A stretch of 8,515 nucleotides of DNA from positions 1 through 8,515 of the forward strand of contig WSZX01000112.1 in assembly GCA_013139935.1 (NCBI GenBank), written 5' to 3'. The DNA is from Ardenticatenales bacterium. GTDB lineage: Bacteria; Chloroflexota; Anaerolineae; Promineifilales; UBA4811. The notes beneath the pieces were generated by a model. That model worked only from the letters and a program-made list of their open reading frames with translations. It was not told where the DNA came from and did no database searches. This document shows, in pieces, positions 6,285 through 8,515 of this stretch; position 1 is the first letter of the stretch; each line of letters begins with the position of its first letter. The translations under genes and the position numbers were made by a program.

Positions 6285-7982
6285 ATGATGATGACCGAGT
6301 CTACGAGCACCGATTTTATCCGAGATATCATTGCAGAAGACCTGACGACGAACAGATACGGCGGCCGGGTCCACACTCGATTTCCGCCCGAGCCGAACGG
6401 CTATCTGCACATCGGGCATGCGAAATCGATCTGCCTCAACTTTGGAATCGCGCAGGATTTCGGCGGCCTGTACAACCTGCGGTTCGATGACACCAACCCC
6501 ATCAAAGAGGAAGTAGAATATGTCGAGTCGATCCAGGAGGATATCCGATGGCTTGGGTTCGACTGGGAGGATCGACTGTATTACGCGTCAGATTACTTTG
6601 AGTCTCTCTACCAGTTCGCAGTGCAGCTCATCAAGGCTGGCAAGGCGTACGTCTGCGACTTGAGCGCCAAAGAGATCCGCCATTACCGTGGCACGCTGAC
6701 CGAACCCGGCGCCGAGAGTCCATATCGTGACCGCTCCACCGAGGAGAACCTGGACCTGTTCGAGCACATGCGGGCCGGGGAATTTGAGGATGGCTCCCGC
6801 GTACTTCGAGCAAGAATCGACATGGCATCCCCAAATCTGGCCTTGCGAGACCCGGTCATGTATCGGATTCTACGGGCAACGCATCACAGAACCGGCGACA
6901 GGTGGTGCATCTATCCCATGTACGACTTTGCTCATGGGCAATCCGACTCGATCGAGGGGATCACCCATTCGATTTGCACCCTGGAGTTTGAGAACAATCG
7001 GCCCCTGTACGATTGGTATCTCGATGCTCTAGATATCTACCATCCACATCAGATCGAGTTCGCTCGACTGAACCTCAGCTACACGATAATGAGCAAGCGC
7101 AAGCTGCTAGAACTTGTAGCTAGCGGGCATGTCGGCGGATGGGATGATCCGCGGATGCCCACGCTATCGGGATTGCGCCGGCGAGGATACACGCCAGAGG
7201 CCATTAGGAACTTTTGCGATCTTATTGGAGTGGCCAAGAGCAATAGCGTGGTGGATATCGGCATGCTCGAATACTGCATCCGACAGGACCTCAACAAGCG
7301 CGCTCCGCGCGTAATGGCTGTGTTGCGTCCCCTTCGAGTCATCATCGACAACTATCCGCAGGATCAGGTGGAAGAGATGGAAGCGCTGAACAACCCCGAG
7401 GACCCGGCCATGGGGACGCGCAAAATCCCTTTCTCACGTGCGCTCTACATCGAACGGGAGGACTTTGACGAGGATCCACCGAAAAAGTTCTTCCGCCTGG
7501 CACCCGGCCGCGAGGTACGACTCAAGCACGGATATCTCGTCACCTGCGTGCGAGTCGTCAAGGACGAATCAACCAACGAGGTGATCGAACTCCACTGCAC
7601 CTATGATCCAGGGACACGTGGCGGTGCGGCGCCAGACGGGCGCAGGGTGAGGGGAACACTGCACTGGGTGTCGGCCGCCCACTCGCTCCCAGCGCAGGTC
7701 CGCCTGTACGATCACCTTTTCACCAAGGTAGACCCATTCGACACAGGGGATGGCTCTGACTACAAAGCCAACCTCAATCCGAACTCGTTGGAGACATTGA
7801 CATCGTGCCGCGTGGAACCCAGCCTGTCTGGTGCGGTACCTGGAAGCCGCTACCAGTTCCTGCGAAAGGGCTATTTTTGTGTCGACCCCGAGTCCAGGGA
7901 TGGAGCACTCTTGTTCAATCGGACCGTGCCGTTACGGGACTCCTGGGCCAAGATCCAGAAAGCTCAAGCCAAGAGATCGTGA
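6285..7982 (+). CDS. glnS: glutaminyl-tRNA synthetase (class I)
   Basis: GlnRS charges tRNA-Gln directly with glutamine, bypassing the GatCAB transamidation route. The 565 residues are close to the E. coli length (554). Near the N-terminus are FIRDIIAEDL and RFPPEPNGYLHIGHAKSICL (HIGH at 42-45). Next come NLRFDDTNP and WLGFDWEDRLYYASDYF, then CIYPMYDFAHGQSDSIEGITH, and the MSKRK loop at 269-273, almost the same positions as in E. coli. WDDPRMPTLSGLRRRGYTPE follows. The two beta-barrel anticodon-binding domains occupy about 345-555, including LHWVSAAHSLPAQVRLYD and the C-terminal FNRTVPLRDSWAKIQK. The catalytic motifs look intact. The gene has its own ribosome binding site and probably its own promoter. 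The family reached bacteria by transfer from eukaryotes and is patchy outside Proteobacteria, so its presence here is of interest. The tRNA-Gln lies about 1 kb upstream on the same strand. Confidence 0.98.
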   Translation: MMMTESTSTDFIRDIIAEDLTTNRYGGRVHTRFPPEPNGYLHIGHAKSICLNFGIAQDFGGLYNLRFDDTNPIKEEVEYVESIQEDIRWLGFDWEDRLYYASDYFESLYQFAVQLIKAGKAYVCDLSAKEIRHYRGTLTEPGAESPYRDRSTEENLDLFEHMRAGEFEDGSRVLRARIDMASPNLALRDPVMYRILRATHHRTGDRWCIYPMYDFAHGQSDSIEGITHSICTLEFENNRPLYDWYLDALDIYHPHQIEFARLNLSYTIMSKRKLLELVASGHVGGWDDPRMPTLSGLRRRGYTPEAIRNFCDLIGVAKSNSVVDIGMLEYCIRQDLNKRAPRVMAVLRPLRVIIDNYPQDQVEEMEALNNPEDPAMGTRKIPFSRALYIEREDFDEDPPKKFFRLAPGREVRLKHGYLVTCVRVVKDESTNEVIELHCTYDPGTRGGAAPDGRRVRGTLHWVSAAHSLPAQVRLYDHLFTKVDPFDTGDGSDYKANLNPNSLETLTSCRVEPSLSGAVPGSRYQFLRKGYFCVDPESRDGALLFNRTVPLRDSWAKIQKAQAKRS

Positions 7983-8236
7983 GCCACCCAGAGGGGCGCC
8001 GAAAGTCCGGACGTAGTGGCTCGACCGGTCGCTCCACCGCTAATGTGCTCCGCGTGCTGCCAGCGGCGTCGCGAACCCGAATCGATCACCTCCACTCGAC
8101 ACAGACTGCCCGGGACCATCCCATTCGGGTAAACGGTGCCCGTCTCACGAATGTACCACACCGCCTGCGCGAATCGTCGGTCAAGTGCTCCGTGACAGAT
8201 GGAGCAGTGTTCTCCGTGTCTATCTTCCCATAGGAC
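7983..8236. other. intergenic region with an inverted repeat and an antisense open frame
   Basis: No plus-strand gene is visible. GAGCCAC (7981-7987) pairs with GTGGCTC (8016-8022) across a 28-base loop, without a T tract, so a glnS terminator is not established. On the minus strand a 98-codon frame (7964-8260) is open. It reads HGEHCSICHGALDRRFAQAV and VWYIRETGTVYPNGMVPGS, which looks protein-like, but its first conventional start is GTG 8161, downstream of the CxxCH motif. I do not recognise it and do not call it a gene. Confidence 0.45.
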
Positions 8237-8515
8237 ATGGACCTGGTAGGTTTGCTGCTTTCAATCGTCGTTGGGCTCATCCCCACTGTCATCTACGGCC
8301 GGTTTGTCAACTGGCTTGACCGGCACGAGAAAGAGCCCTGGTGGTTGCTGACACTGGCCCTCGTCTGGGGCACGGTCCCGGCCGCTATCATCGCGCTCTT
8401 GGCCCAATCGATCCTGGACATCCCCACCACTTGGCTCTTTTCCGGCGCGGGCCTGGCCTATGAGATCCTTGGCAGCGGCGTGTGGGCCCCGATCACCGAA
8501 GAGATCGCCAAGGGA
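8237..8515 (+). CDS. PrsW-family intramembrane metalloprotease (3' partial)
   Basis: The first 93 residues are visible and the frame runs off the window. A hydrophobic N-terminal helix (about 3-22) is followed by the family signature WLDRHEKEPWW (26-36), a second helix (about 37-60), and APITEEIAKG (84-93), which contains the EE pair (E88-E89) of the PrsW active site. In Bacillus subtilis PrsW cleaves the anti-sigma factor RsiW; many other members have unknown substrates. The later zinc-ligand histidine motifs lie outside the window. ATG 8237 is the first possible start because an in-frame TAG lies at 8231-8233. The only Shine-Dalgarno-like sequence (TAGGA, 8231-8235) is one base from the ATG and too close to work normally. 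TATCTT at 8221-8226 could be a -10 box, but no -35 supports it. Confidence 0.88.
   Translation, partial: MDLVGLLLSIVVGLIPTVIYGRFVNWLDRHEKEPWWLLTLALVWGTVPAAIIALLAQSILDIPTTWLFSGAGLAYEILGSGVWAPITEEIAKG

Noticed and set aside
6059..6376. 105-codon minus-strand frame across the glnS start
   Set aside because: It overlaps the well-supported glnS N-terminus antisense and shows no family features.

Overview
The window is a GC-rich bacterial chromosome segment with no phage, CRISPR or intact mobile element. The protein flavour suggests Chloroflexota of the Anaerolineae/Caldilineae type: a DUF2723-like membrane protein with duplicated YPTS-W-PGE beta domains, a MinC without adjacent MinD or MinE, a PrsW protease and a probable leaderless start. 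This lineage call is inference; no 16S or marker comparison was possible.

Left part (1-4815): the window opens inside a large membrane/glycosyltransferase-like protein whose extracytoplasmic C-terminus ends at 1560. A sigma70-like promoter at 1592-1620 then drives a tight minC-rodA-gltX operon. Both junctions are 4-base ATGA overlaps, so translation is probably coupled. MinC places the division septum, RodA polymerises peptidoglycan glycan strands for elongation, and GltX charges tRNA-Glu. The MinC C-terminal domain is atypical after GDVNPGAE.

Middle (4816-5569): a gene-poor stretch holds possible decayed coding sequence, a cluster of inverted repeats including a perfect 19-bp hairpin, and then a complete tRNA-Gln(CUG) unit with its own promoter, encoded CCA and a strong intrinsic terminator.

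Right part (5570-8515): a small isoprenylcysteine methyltransferase-like membrane protein, then glutaminyl-tRNA synthetase (glnS), then the first 93 codons of a PrsW-family membrane metalloprotease cut by the window end.

The clearest theme is aminoacylation: GluRS, tRNA-Gln(CUG) and GlnRS lie within 4.7 kb on one strand. This implies direct Gln-tRNA-Gln synthesis here. I found no convincing new multi-gene system. The items most worth checking are the leaderless minC start, the altered MinC C-domain, the GltX zinc-ligand change, the hairpin element, and two antisense open frames with protein-like composition.
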